Assembly: GCA_037976565.1 (NCBI GenBank)
Contig: CP137666.1
Location: 54,773,271-54,837,270, forward strand
From: Mesocentrotus franciscanus
Lineage: Eukaryota > Echinodermata > Echinoidea > Camarodonta > Strongylocentrotidae
Direction: 5' to 3'
Length of the DNA stretch: 64,000 nucleotides
A program made the translations under genes and the position numbers. This document shows, piece after piece, positions 1-11,438 of this stretch. Under the pieces are notes generated by a model. That model had not been told where the DNA came from. It was given only the letters and a program-made list of their open reading frames with translations, and made no database searches. Each line of letters starts with the position of its first letter. The first letter of the stretch is position 1.

Positions 1-256
1 GCCTTGTCTGTACAAGACACGCTAAACCACCATAAAGATCTCCAAACTAAAAAGAAAAGAAAAAGAAGCAGAAAAAACAAAAAACAGAATGAAATGTGTG
101 CTTCAATTTTCTGTATCTTTTTTTTGTCTGTGTGTGTGCCGCCAGGTGCGGATCCACAGGGTGGGGGCCAATGGGCCCGGCCCCCCCCAAAAAAAAAAGG
201 GGGAAAAAAGAAGAAAAAAGGAGAAAAAGGAGAAAAGGGAGAAAGGAGAAAAATAG

Positions 257-406
<150 letters not shown>

Positions 407-553
407 ACTGTTACTTGATTTAAAAGACGTTATCATGCAATGGGGCCCCCAAAAAGGAAAAAAGAAGAAAAAAAGGAGAAAAAGGAGAAAAGGGAGAAAG
501 GAGAAAAAATAGTGCTCTACCCCCTGGGCCGCCAAAAAATTAAAAAAAAAGAA

Positions 554-664
554 AGAACGCACACTGGAGAGAAACCTTTCAAGTGCAATTATTGTAAGAA
601 GATATTCAACTCATCTGGTAACTTAACCAAACACATGATAATTCTGGATATAACTGTTTATTAA
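554..664 (+). pseudogene. C2H2 zinc-finger fragment, copy 2
   Basis: This repeats the fragment at 296-406 with the same linker, Cys pair, single His and terminal TAA. It sits in the second ~258-bp unit of the hAT-like element. The last zinc ligand is missing here too, so both units probably descend from one already defective capture that was then duplicated in tandem. Confidence 0.6.
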
Positions 665-1310
665 ACTGTTACTTGATTTAAAAAGACGTTATCATGCACT
701 GCTTTTTATGGTCTCCATTGTGTTAGTAGATGCCAGGAAAACATTACTTACGGGGTTCAGAATAGCCCCCAAAAAAAATTGCCTCGCCGCTACGTGACTA
801 GTGGACGATGCTCTGCATCGTCATTGGGTCAAACTGTTTAAACTGTTACTTGATTTAATTAAAAAGACGTTATCATGCATTGCTTTTTATGGTCACCATT
901 GTGTTAGTAGATGCCAGGAAAACATCACTGACGGGGGTTCAAAATAGCCCCCAAAAAAAGAATCGCCTCGCCGCTACGGCTCGTGGACGATGCTCTGCAT
1001 CGTCATTGGGTCAAACCGTCTAAACTGTTACTTGATTTAAAAGGATGTTATCATGCACTGCTTTTTATGGTCTCCATTGTGTTAGTAGATGCCAGGAAAC
1101 ATCACTGACGGGGGTTCAAAATAGCCCCCCAAAAATCGCTTCAACGCTACGCGGCTCGTGGACGATGCTCCGCATCGCCATGGAGTCAAACTGTTTGAAC
1201 TATTACTTGATTTAAAAAGACGTTATCATGCACTGTTTTTATGGTCTCCATTGTGTTAGTAGATGCCAGGAAAACATCATTTACGGGGTTCAAAATAGCA
1301 CCCCAAAAAA
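661..1310. repeat. Four tandem ~180-bp units inside the hAT-like element
   Basis: Each unit begins near AACTGTTACTTGATTTAAAA, passes through a shared TTAGTAGATGCCAGGAAAAC block and a C-run/A-run, and, in the first three, contains the hairpin GACGATGCTCTGCATCGTC or a close variant. Unit starts are near 661, 834, 1018 and 1191. The last unit is cut short by the right end of the element. Confidence 0.8.
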
Positions 1311-1388
1311 ATAAAAATTAAAAAAATAAAAAAATCAAAATTGGGCCCCCCTCTCCTGCCGCCGGCTGGATCCGCCCCTGTGTGCCGC

Positions 1389-2062
1389 AGCAGGTTTTTA
1401 AGGTAGTTTATTTTGTCCTGTGTGAACTGAATTTTTTTGTGATCATTATGAGGCTGTTTGCCTGTTTGCATTGAATTTTGTTGAATTTTCACATAGTGGA
1501 TCTAAAGAACATAAAATGTAGTGTTGTATCATATTTGTTACCTGGGCATTTTATTCTTGCTTTAATTTGAGAACTGATTTTGGACTTTGACCAGATCTAC
1601 TTAAAAACTGAACATAAAACTAGAGTTAGGTTTATTACTGTAGGCCAAATTATGATGTTATTGTTCTTGACATATACTGTGTGAGCTTCTTGTGATGAAC
1701 TGCTGAGGTTTAGGAAATGTTTTAAACTACTCAAATCAATCCATCTTCAATAAAATAATTGGTATTAAATACCGGTACTGTATACTTCCAATCTTTTTTT
1801 AATGATATTGCTTCTGTATTTCCATACACTTAAAACCTTCCAAGCAATGAGAATATCATTCATGTATGGTAATGCTACCAAATGAATGATAGGTAGTATG
1901 TCAGGAGAAATAGTTATAATTTAAAGATGAGATAGTGAACTGAGAATATAACATGCAGATGATATCCATTTAGTTCTTGAATTCATCTGTAATACCGTTT
2001 GTCCCTTTGCAAATTTTGTCAAGTTATTCATAGCAATGTTCTCAAAATGGTTCTCATTACAG
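1389..2062. other. Intron-like unique AT-rich sequence before the exon copy
   Basis: No gene or clear repeat is visible. The stretch ends in a splice acceptor (TTCTCATTACAG) directly before the exon at 2063. It matches intron 10 of the complete gene at about 57855-58528. Confidence 0.6.
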
Positions 2063-2167
2063 ACAGTGATGTGGAACTATGTGATCATTATTGCCTACCA
2101 TATGGGAATCCACCCGAATGCTTTGGCTAGACTCTACTATGGAAGACAGCTTTCTCATGCCAACTGA
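2063..2167 (+). CDS. Terminal exon of a second copy of the glycosyltransferase gene (partial)
   Basis: A TTACAG acceptor is followed by 34 codons and TGA. The peptide contains MWNYVIIIAYHMG and NALARLYYG, which fit the C-terminal end of TIGR04283-type GT2 proteins (a hydrophobic helix followed by a LARLY motif). As read, it is identical to the exon at 58529-58633. The exons before it would lie left of the window. It is either the 3' end of a tandem paralogue or a haplotype duplicate. The exon call is firm, but whether a whole upstream gene exists cannot be seen here. Confidence 0.8.
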   Translation, partial: TVMWNYVIIIAYHMGIHPNALARLYYGRQLSHAN

Positions 2168-2275
2168 TATATCATCATCGTCGTCGTCGTCGTCGTCATC
2201 ATCATTATCATCACTATCATCATCACCACCGTCATGTCTGTATGCTATGTGTGTACAAGAGCGAGAGACAAGGAA
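2168..2275 (+). other. 3' UTR candidate with TCG/TCA microsatellite
   Basis: Between the stop codon and the AATAAA lies a (TCG)n/(TCA)n microsatellite at about 2172-2230. It gives a run of serines in another frame, but that frame is not coding. The same run is in the right copy. Confidence 0.5.
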
Positions 2276-2281
2276 AATAAA
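2276..2281 (+). promoter_or_regulatory. Poly(A) signal AATAAA after the left terminal exon
   Basis: AATAAA lies about 110 bases after the TGA at 2165-2167, a usual 3'-UTR distance. It is conserved at 58742-58747 in the other copy. Confidence 0.5.
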
Positions 2282-2656
2282 AGTATGTCCTATATATTTG
2301 ATTCAGTGAAGCATTGTGAAAGTAACGAAAGGTGTGCTATGGGTACAAATTATGGATAGAGCTATAGTTGATTGATTTTATTTGACAAAATTGATGAGAG
2401 TTAAAGAAATTAAATATTTTGATTTTTGATTTTTTAAATTTTTATACGACAGCTGGAATATTTGGTTGTTGATTTGAGAATATTATGTTTGTAGGTTATA
2501 GTATTTTTTATGCCTTTCCTAATATTTTTCTATTTCTGTATTTTATATATTGACCAGTTTGTTTACTGGAAATCTTCCTTGGAAATACCTATTACAAGAT
2601 CCTCGCGTAACAAAGACCATGAGACTACACAAAAATATGAGTAGTACATGTATCTT

Positions 2657-2870
2657 AAATTCAATTCAATTCAATAAAGGTTTATTCAAACATGTTTTGC
2701 AGTACAAAGACTGAATTATACATGTTATACAAAAATTAAAATACATTGTAAATACAAATTGCAATTGTGAATAAAACATTGAATTAAATACCAAATTACA
2801 TAAAATACTTTACATTGATAAAATTGTAGTTAATGAATAGAAACATAGAGAAAAAAGCAGTAACTTGATA
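2657..2870. repeat. Dispersed AATTCAATTCAATTCAATAAA-headed repeat
   Basis: It starts with tandem TTCAA pentamers, then AAAGGTTTATTCAAAC and an A-rich tail region. Related heads occur at 13050 and 23855. This looks like the end of a dispersed retroelement or SINE, but no class-defining motif (A/B box, RT) is visible. Confidence 0.45.
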
Positions 2871-3100
2871 GCAACACCATACACATTTGGAACAGGTCAG
2901 AGTATTAGAAAAATGATAGATGATTATTACAAGCTTTGATTCTTATGATGATTATTGAGTATACGTGTGAGATTAGGAAGGGCACTATTTTGGAATCTCT
3001 TAGTTCTGCACGTAAATTCTTGATATTTTTTTTGTCATAACAATATCAGGACAGGATTGGAGAATATCTTACTTATACAAAACTACATTTAGATTTCCTG

Positions 3101-3280
3101 TACAGTGAAATCTGCTTTAGTGACCACCTGTCTATAAAGACCACATTTACTATTTCACTTGAATAGTGTATCTCATTGAAGCATGTACTAAAGTAGCCTG
3201 TGCTTATTACAAGACCACTTGCATATAAAAACCACTTTCCTAGTCTCTCTTAAGTGGTCTTTATATTCAGGTTTCACTGT
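3101..3280. mobile_element. TACAGTGAAA-ended MITE
   Basis: The ends are TACAGTGAAATCTG and its imperfect inverse CAGGTTTCACTGT. The AAGTGGTC/GACCACTT boxes inside also mirror each other. A TA at the left end suggests a TA-targeting (Tc1/mariner-like) origin. Another copy is at 59568-59747 and a part-copy starts at 42079. Confidence 0.6.
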
Positions 3281-4794
3281 CTTTTCAAATGTGTTCCACC
3301 TCCGAGGTGTGAAGGAATCATTTTTATGGATGCTTAGCAGGAAAATTGAATTTGATATCGAGGGAATGAAGAAACCCTTCCGTTCCATTGCAGTGTATAT
3401 ATGAAGATTTCACTCATGCCTCTGTTTTTACAGCACTGGCTGCTTGAATTTAGTAGAAACATGATAAAAATTGTTTAGTGTGTGCATGAACATAAGTCAC
3501 TATGTCTTACCATTACAACAGAAGTATTACAAATCATTTTTAGAAAAATAAATATTTTACTTACTTTGTCAATAAGAGTACTTCTTTAAAAATTATGTTT
3601 CATAATCTGAATACGGTTGGTATTTTAGGTTTAATCAAGAAAATAGAATCTAGGAAAAAACAAATGTATTGTTTAATGAGAGATAATATGTAAGATATTT
3701 AGATTTGCAAGCTCTCAGAAAATGTGTGAGTTACAATCTCTTTACATTCCTGTACTGTAAAGGCAGTGGTTTTGTGTGACAAATTAATCAAGTCATGTGA
3801 CACAAGAAAGTTATCAGGTTTTTTAATTAGTGCTGCATGAGATTTTGCTCATATGTACTTTATCTAATACACATGTTCAACTTTGCACTTGCCAAATATA
3901 TCATGAAAATGCACAACAAAAAGAACACAAATATTTCCTGCTTTTACAGTATACAGAATCCCACCTTGATCTTGTATAACATGTAGTGTATAATTATATA
4001 GTCCGATTCGGTTGCCATGGTTTCTGGGACCACTAGTCCTTTTTCCATCCTAGCTGGGGCTATAACAAGATATACAATGTCTTATATAATCAGAGAGGTG
4101 CATGGCCGTCCCTGAATTAAAGCAGGAATATTTTAACTATTATTTAGCATTCTTGATGGTCCCCAGTAAGGGTGGCTGACAATGAGGGCACACTTCCATG
4201 TTCAGCTTTCCGAATTGGTGTAGAGAAAGTATATTGCTTTGATTACTATGAAATATTAACATTATTTTCATGCCCTACGATGCTATGCTTGTGCCTGCTA
4301 ATTTTAGATATCAAATAGTCTCATCAATTGAATAAAGAAGTCTAGAATAAAAATTACTTTGAAAGATTATATGCCATCGTGTTGATTGTCAAAATGTTGA
4401 GAGATGAACAAGATAAAAGGAGAGATAGTCATGATAAAGAGTTATCTCTTTTATATTGTCTGCTGAGAGCTAGAAAAGCATTCAATTTAATCCTGTCATG
4501 TACATGTAGAGCGAGGTACTGTAGCTTTATAAATAGCGGAATGTAGCAGCTTGAAAAGACATAGCCGAAACCCAAAACATGTCATTGTGGAAAATCATGA
4601 TTTTATGGCATAAGAGGAAGAACCATATCATGAAGACATGGAACTAATTAAATAATTCTACAACTTTTATGATAAGGCTAAATAATTCCTACAATATGTC
4701 GAATTACGAGTTTTAACTACCAACATCAACAATTATGCATTTTCTATTCTGGATTCATAGTTTCATGCCACTACATTTTGCTATTAAAGCTACC
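3281..4794. other. Unique AT-rich intergenic sequence
   Basis: No coding potential or RNA gene was recognised. The stretch is shared with 59748-61226 with scattered small differences, for example a short deletion near 4070-4090 in the right copy. Confidence 0.5.
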
Positions 4795-4798
4795 TTAA

Positions 4799-5125
4799 AG
4801 TATACCACTCACCCCAAAACCAAATTTTGTTCTGTTTCTCAGTGATTGCATGTCTTAATACTGCATTTGAAATAAGAGATTCATATAATACTTCAGTAAA
4901 GAATATTTTGCAAGTTTAAATGCACTCTCAGTCAACATTAAAGCGACTTGTGAATAGACTACTCAACGCACCTGTATGGCCCGCATGGAACCCCAGTCAG
5001 ACTTGGCCCGGCTCTGTCTACTTGTTTATCCATTAGCCCATAGAATGCCGGGTGAAGTTTGTTTAGGTTGATTTTATACATTCTAGCTGTACACAAATAT
5101 TTTGTTCAGGTGATTGGTATACACT
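4799..5125. mobile_element. 327-bp TTAA-flanked MITE (family A)
   Basis: TTAA at 4795-4798 and 5126-5129 encloses ends AGTATACCACTCACC and GGTGATTGGTATACACT, which are imperfect inverse copies. A TTAA target is typical of piggyBac and Kolobok elements. Other members are at 54256-54596 and, truncated, at 61231-61410. Confidence 0.7.
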
Positions 5126-5129
5126 TTAA

Positions 5130-7743
5130 TGCCCTTATGGCTCTAATTGGCAGGCAATATTACGGATAATGCTCAGACCGAGTAAAAAATTGGGGGGGGG
5201 GGGTTGATTTCTGATAAAAAATACACACATATGCACTCTGTATTGTACATTGGGACGCACACACATGCACAACCGTTGCAAACACCTTCAATAGCTCACT
5301 TGAATTCATATGGACTCGATCGAAAGTGTGGACCAAATTTTGTTTAATCACTGATTTCATTTACATGTACTTAAACCTATTGACTACTGAACACTTTCAT
5401 TCTCATAGGGTTCGAACGGGAACCATCCACTTAGGTTTGCAATGGTTTAATGTGCACAAGATCTAGATTGGTCTTATCAATACCACCAAACATACTCATG
5501 TTTCAAAGGTAAGTTCTTTCACATGACATCGAATCTGAAACAATCATTTCCTCTTACCACTACTCGATCTTCTCATTACACATTACTGAAGTACACATCC
5601 ATGGCCGACATGAGCTGATAATACATGTAGCAAGCAAACAACATCAGAGTCACACTAATTCAATATTTATATACTGTTCCATTTATTTCTCTGTGAAGCA
5701 TATATAAAGACAGCCACATCGTGCTAAAAAAATGACAATAATCACATACAATAAATTGAGCAGCCCAATTCACATAATTTCATAGGGGCCAGTCATTTCC
5801 AATTTGCTTCTTTACATAATTTCATCTAGCAAGATACATGTACAATGTAACTTTACAAAGCAACACTGTTATTTAAACATAAATGGCAATTTCATCATCA
5901 AATACATTATACAATATTAGGTTTGAAGAATCTATACATATACGTGTTACACATTGATAAGGCATTACCATCAAGACATCTCTTTTGACACAATTCATTA
6001 AGTTAAAGTTCAAGTAGAATTTCTTCTCGTATAATTGATCGAAAGTCCTCATGATCATCACAACTTGATTTTCAAATACAATTCTAATTTAGGAAATTGA
6101 TGGACAAACAAAGAAACACTTAACAAAAAATTCAGAGGGTCAACTTAGAAAATTATGCTTTCATGTCATCGTCCGGATAAGAAAAACAATAATAATTCGA
6201 TAATTTGATAATGAATGCCATTCATTGCAAATTGCATTAGACAGTTATGATCCAAAATTTGAAATTCCATTTTTCATTAACAGGTGAATCCCCCCATAGT
6301 ATTACCCATGGGTCATGTCTGAGACACGAAATACCCAGTACATGTACATGCATAGTGTTCCATTATTAAGTCTTACCTACAATGAATATCTTTGAATATC
6401 TTCTACAAAAAAACAGCCTCTCTGTATATTTGAATGCCTTCTGAAAAATATGTAGGATCTAAAGTAAATTCCAAAATGATGATATGCCCAGTCTCCCCCA
6501 CACATTGGCTTGAACATGAGAACTTATGCTGCCGGGGTATCATCTCAAAGTAGCTAAAATATCATGAGACTCCTCTGTAACCTGACGACTCTTGGTAACT
6601 ATACAAGTATCTCTGTGGTGTGGCATCTCAAGTCCACAATAAAATTACAAAACATAGCATCTCATCCTGTACAACATATTATCTTGTCATGATTATCATA
6701 CAAGCAGAGAGCATCATCGCATTGCAACGTCCTATACAACAGTCCTATCTAGACTCAGCACAGAGGCAGGTTGCAGCCGAGGGATAAGAATGGCACAAGT
6801 GAGTTACTACATCATAGAAGCACACATATATAGAATATTATGGAAGCAATCTGGACAAATAAAGCCAAGCAAATCACCTTCGACTCAATATCTAATCTAT
6901 CCAAATTAGAGTATACAGATAGGAAGTAGCTATTTTGAGGGGTATATAATGATGGGGAATGAATAACACTTATGGTGGCCAAAGACTTGGTCTGTCTCAG
7001 GAAACAAATTTTCACAAGAAAATCTAAAATAAAAAGTAATGTTAACTCTAAAGCTGCAGGAATGAAACAGAATGGTTAAGAAGATAGAAAAGTAAAAGTG
7101 GGCGCAAACAAGTACAAACACAATCATCATGAAAATCACCAACGAAAGGAAACAGTGAAAAACAAAAATGTCCCATAGTTATTTTACCCTGTCAAACCAA
7201 TAAAACAGCTCACATAAAAATAAATAACCCTGGAATTTTTAGTTGTCATGATGCGATGCACTTTGTGGTTATAAGATTAATCATTCTTGTTTGATAGTAA
7301 ATACATTATCTTTGAAACATGATTTCGTTACCAAAAATAAAACTGTTAAACTAGTGTCTTGTTATAAAGTTGAATCCGTCTTTTATACTGTCAATAATGG
7401 TCATCCTCCATCCTCCAAAATAAACATGCCTTCAATTCTAATGGAGTGCTGCTCAATCCCATAGGCTTAATACAGCAATCACCCAATTCCTGCAGGCAAG
7501 TGCTATAGGCAGGAATGATTTCAATTTCTTGCCCAACATTCATCTTATGGTTGTCTATCAGGAGACGAGGGCAAGTGGACAGACGAAAGTGAAACAACTT
7601 TCTAAGGATTGAACAGATAAATCATACAGGCAAGAAAAGAAATCAGAGTACGATGAATAATGGTTTCATCCCTATTATGGTTTGGTTTACAGTAGGACTA
7701 TAGAGTGAGTCTATTGCAAGAATATGGTATTAAAATGATCATA
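5130..7743. other. Intergenic DNA with nothing recognised
   Basis: AT-rich sequence with a G-run near 5191 and several ACATGTACATG-like words. Open frames here are short, lack known motifs, and many start at non-ATG codons. No gene is supported. Confidence 0.5.
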
Positions 7744-7988
7744 GCCCTATCTTACCAAGAGATGACATTGATCCGAATCGACAACTTGTGTTTGACATCA
7801 ATCGCTTTTCTACACATCATCGGTTGAGAATGAGAAGGGCCTTAATTAAGTCTACAGAAAACATTACACTTTAAGGCGCTTCTCATCCTCAACCGACGAC
7901 ATGAGAAATGAGCAATTGTTAACTTTGTGATTGATTGGAGGACTTGTGATCAATAAGGATCAATCACAACTATTTTATAAGACAGGGC
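7744..7988. mobile_element. Hairpin MITE
   Basis: AGCCCTATCTTA at the left end is answered by TAAGACAGGGCC at the right end. Inner arms CATCGGTTGAGAATGAGAAG and CTTCTCATCCTCAACCGACG are near-perfect inverse copies. The whole could fold into a long hairpin. No clear target duplication was found, so the outer edges are approximate. Confidence 0.6.
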
Positions 7989-8687
7989 CCACTTACACAT
8001 GTAATGTACATGTATACCGTATAAACGAATAGTGCTCTTTGCTCTTCATACTCACAACAGGCAAACTTGGAGTGAATAAATACACTCTGTTAATATCAAT
8101 TAGTCAACATTGAGCTCAAATTCAGGTCTACACGTACACATGACCTCTTTGCAGTAATTCTTAAGCATTTTGAAAACTGAAAGGAAAAATATACTAAATT
8201 GCATATATGCCTGCATAGGAAAAATAGAATAAAACCCAGTGTATGATAATGATGTATTTGGAGGAAAAAATAAAAACAACCCCTATATGGATCTAAGATA
8301 GATCAAATAAATAAATTACTAATTAATTTAAGTGCAAACATAGGCAAGAACAAAGGCAAACAAACATGACACAATTTACCTTCAAACAAAATTTGACGCA
8401 ACATATAAGAGGTAAATTCATGGTGAAATTAAAGTTAATGGTATAACATTAACATCATACTGTTCTTAGACATTACAAAGACATAAAGAAAGTGATATTT
8501 AGCACCAATTATTGTATTTAGATTTCAAATTAAACACTATGCTTGGAGGTGGCATATGGGTAATATATAAGAGAAACATAATTTGACAATGAGCAGAATA
8601 TTCTTTGCCATGTATCTCATTACTAGAAATGATTTGAAGCAGTTCACTTTGTTAGTTCTACATGTACAAACGAATCCATGAGTACAC
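7989..8687. other. Intergenic DNA with nothing recognised
   Basis: AT-rich, without gene-like features, up to the start of the minisatellite at 8688. Confidence 0.45.
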
Positions 8688-9040
8688 ATGCTCCGCCGAC
8701 GATTGCTCCGCCGACATTTACTCAGCAAACTGACGCGACATTTGCTCCGCGACATTTGCTCCGCGACATTTGCTTCGACGTCACATGCTCCGCCGACAGT
8801 TGCTCCGTCGACATTTGCTCCGACACCAATTGCTCCGCCGACATTTGCTCCGCCGACAATTGCTTCTCCGAAAATTGCTCCGCGACATTTGCTCCGCCGA
8901 CAATTACTCCGCATAAAGTGATAAATGCTCCGGTGACAAATGCTCCTCGAACGACAGTTGCTCCGTCGACTGTTGCTCCGACGACAATTGCTCCTCCGAC
9001 ATTTGCTCCGCATGAAGCGACATTTGCTCCGCCCAAAAAG
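8688..9040 (+). repeat. 15-bp minisatellite, TGCTCCGCCGACATT type
   Basis: About 23 variants of a 15-mer around GCTCCGCCGACAATT or ..CATTT run head to tail. Distinct variants include one with ATAAAGTGATAAATGCTCCGG and one with CGAACGACAGTTGCTCCG. The same variants occur in mirror order at 14265-14632, so the arrays are related as an inverted duplication. Long open frames across it (Thr/Ala/Pro or Arg/Ser rich) are by-products of a 15-mer with few stops. Confidence 0.9.
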
Positions 9041-9690
9041 TTTACTGGACACTCTTACTCGGAACATGCCTATATACTCTCTTTGAATTTTTTTTTTTAG
9101 AGCAGATATGAAATATTATTTAATTGCCGGATAGTTTTAAAGCTTTCTTAAGGTGCCTGAAAATGTCAGTTCTGGAGATGCCGTTCAATAATGTTATCCG
9201 GCTATATAGCCATTTGCAATATCAGTATAATTGTACTTTAGTAGTGCATGTGATGCTGTACAATCCCTTGCTGTAGGTATGTTATACCCCAAGAATATGA
9301 AGAGTTTTCTTGAAAGGGACCTAAATCAAGGTTTTTATTTGATACATTTTCCTTTGTTCTTTCACCAAAAATCTTGCTGAAATCTTGTATTTTATATAAT
9401 ATCTTTTTAAATATATTTTTTTATTTAGGGAATTTTGCAAGAAAACAGGGATATAGGGCCTTTTGCAAGAAAACAGTTGAATGCTTAATAGACTCGTACA
9501 TGTTATTAGCTGTTCATAATTATGAAAAGTATCTAACATGATAAGCACCAATCTCTCAATCCTTGTATCATCCTATTGCAACGCTACTCAATCAGTTACT
9601 TTGCCCCACATAGCAATAGCATCTATAGAATTCAATTAAGAGCAACAGCAGCCCTAGTTGCCGTGATGCATTTGGATAATCAGAACACCA
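9041..9690. other. Intergenic DNA with nothing recognised
   Basis: AT-rich. A GCAAGAAAACAG motif recurs near 9436 and 9468. No gene is supported. Confidence 0.4.
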
Positions 9691-9699
9691 TGAATACCT

Positions 9700-10028
9700 G
9701 GGGTCTCATCGTTATTCATAAGGACTATTAATAAGGACCGCTATTCATAATATGAGGGGAGGGTCGCTATTCATAATACAAAATCGGGGTCGTTAATCAT
9801 AACGATCACTATTCATAATGCAAGAAAACTGTATCATAACAAGAAAAGAGTGTTGGTATTCATAATATTATACCTTATTTATTGTCCTATTGTGGGAAGC
9901 GCTCCTTATGAGTAATATGTCCCTCAATTTTAATTATGAATAGCGACCCCCATCTCATATTATGAATAGCAGCCCTTATGAATGATGGTCCTTATGAATA
10001 GTGGTCATTATGAATAGCGAGGTTACTT
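9700..10028. mobile_element. Hairpin MITE with 9-bp target duplication
   Basis: TGAATACCT flanks the element at 9691-9699 and 10029-10037. The arms consist of CGCTATTCATAAT-type words on the left and ATTATGAATAGCG on the right, including matching ATATGAG..GGGTCGCTATTCAT blocks in inverse order. A 9-bp duplication suggests a Mutator-like origin, as for the palindrome at 30292. Confidence 0.65.
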
Positions 10029-10037
10029 TGAATACCT

Positions 10038-11431
10038 AGTCCTTATCCCCATCAAATTGTCACCTTCTGCCCCTCTTTGCGGGATAGTACACCCTGCCCC
10101 GTGCACTGTACCCATCCCATGGAGTTTTGAGCTCCTTGCCCCCTTTAGGGTAATCCACCATCTACCCCCTTCTTTGGTTAATTTTATCCCTGCCCACCTT
10201 GCCCCGAGCCCTTTTTTTGGATTGAATAGTGAGTTTGATACACATGGTGAAAGTCTATTTAGCAGTGTAAAAAACTTCAAAATTATTTTTTTAAATGGAT
10301 TTAGGGCCTTTTGCATGTAAGCTCTTGTATAAAATTCATAATTGCATGCTTGCCTGATCCAATTCACCCCGGTTTTTTAACAAAAATAACGGAAATAAGA
10401 TTCTTTAAAGGGAAACAAATTATAACATTTTCAAAATGCAATCATTTTCTTCTTTTTCAGGAATGTTATGAAACACCATATTTGTGAGGTCTTCATGTAA
10501 ATCAGATCATTATCTAGAAGGTCAAGAGAAAGAAATTTTAGACATATTCCCTCCGGCAGAAGATATTACTTGATTGATGATTCACAGCATGATAGTCATA
10601 GCCAGTAAGCTGGAAATATGTGGGGAATAATCAAGAAAAATGAAATGGGTATGCATCCTTACTTTGTAAACAAATTACCCAAAACATCTTTCCAATTTGT
10701 TTTCTCATTCACCCCGTTCAACGGTGCCTATTTATTTTTAAAGCATATTTCTCAATCTTTCTATTTCAGAGCAGTTTGACACATGTATAATACGTTTCCT
10801 GTTTAAGCTGTAATTGCTTTCTAGATTTTTATTGTTATTGAGGATATTTACCATCCAACACTTGATATGTAGGATTGTGTTTATGTTATAATGCTGCCTG
10901 TTGCATCACCAGTTGAGAATGTTTTGACTATTGTTCGGTTAGCAGGAGTAAGAGAATGGTTTCCAATCCTTTTTATACATATTTTGCAATATCAGCATAG
11001 ATTCTTTGATATGTTAATAATTGTATGGTGCTCAATCCTCTTGTTTTCGAGTTTGGTTTTTATAAGATTCTTTGATCAATATCTCGGATGTCTGTTCTTT
11101 TTGTGTGTTGCCTAGTTTTTGAGACAATTCGGAATGACGCATAAATAGGCTTACTTTGTACTTGCATGATTATGCATATCCGAAAACTGGTTAAAGACAA
11201 CCTTAAGTTCTGGGAAAAGTATTTTTTTTGTGTGTTTTCGTATTTTTTTTTCCTTCTCAGTTAGGAAGAATGTTATAACTTTTTAAAAGGTTCCCTGAAA
11301 GGGGTTTCTCGTCAAAGGCCTTTATAATTTATATTAGTAATGACAAGAAATAGCTGAAAGGTTCGGGCTGAACATTTATGCCAGAATAAATTGAGTTTGG
11401 TCCCATATACTATTACTCGTTTCTGCATGCA
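10038..11431. other. Intergenic DNA with nothing recognised
   Basis: AT-rich, with a C-rich patch at 10070-10200. No open frame here carries a recognisable domain. Confidence 0.4.
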
Positions 11432-11438
11432 GCGCAAG

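Noticed and set aside
2091..2309. Poly-serine open frame overlapping the terminal exon
   Set aside because: It is in another frame from the conserved exon and comes from a TCG/TCA microsatellite.
8537..9100. Long open frames on both strands rich in Thr/Ala/Pro or Arg/Ser/Cys
   Set aside because: They are produced by a 15-bp repeat that keeps every frame open, and they have no start context or domain.
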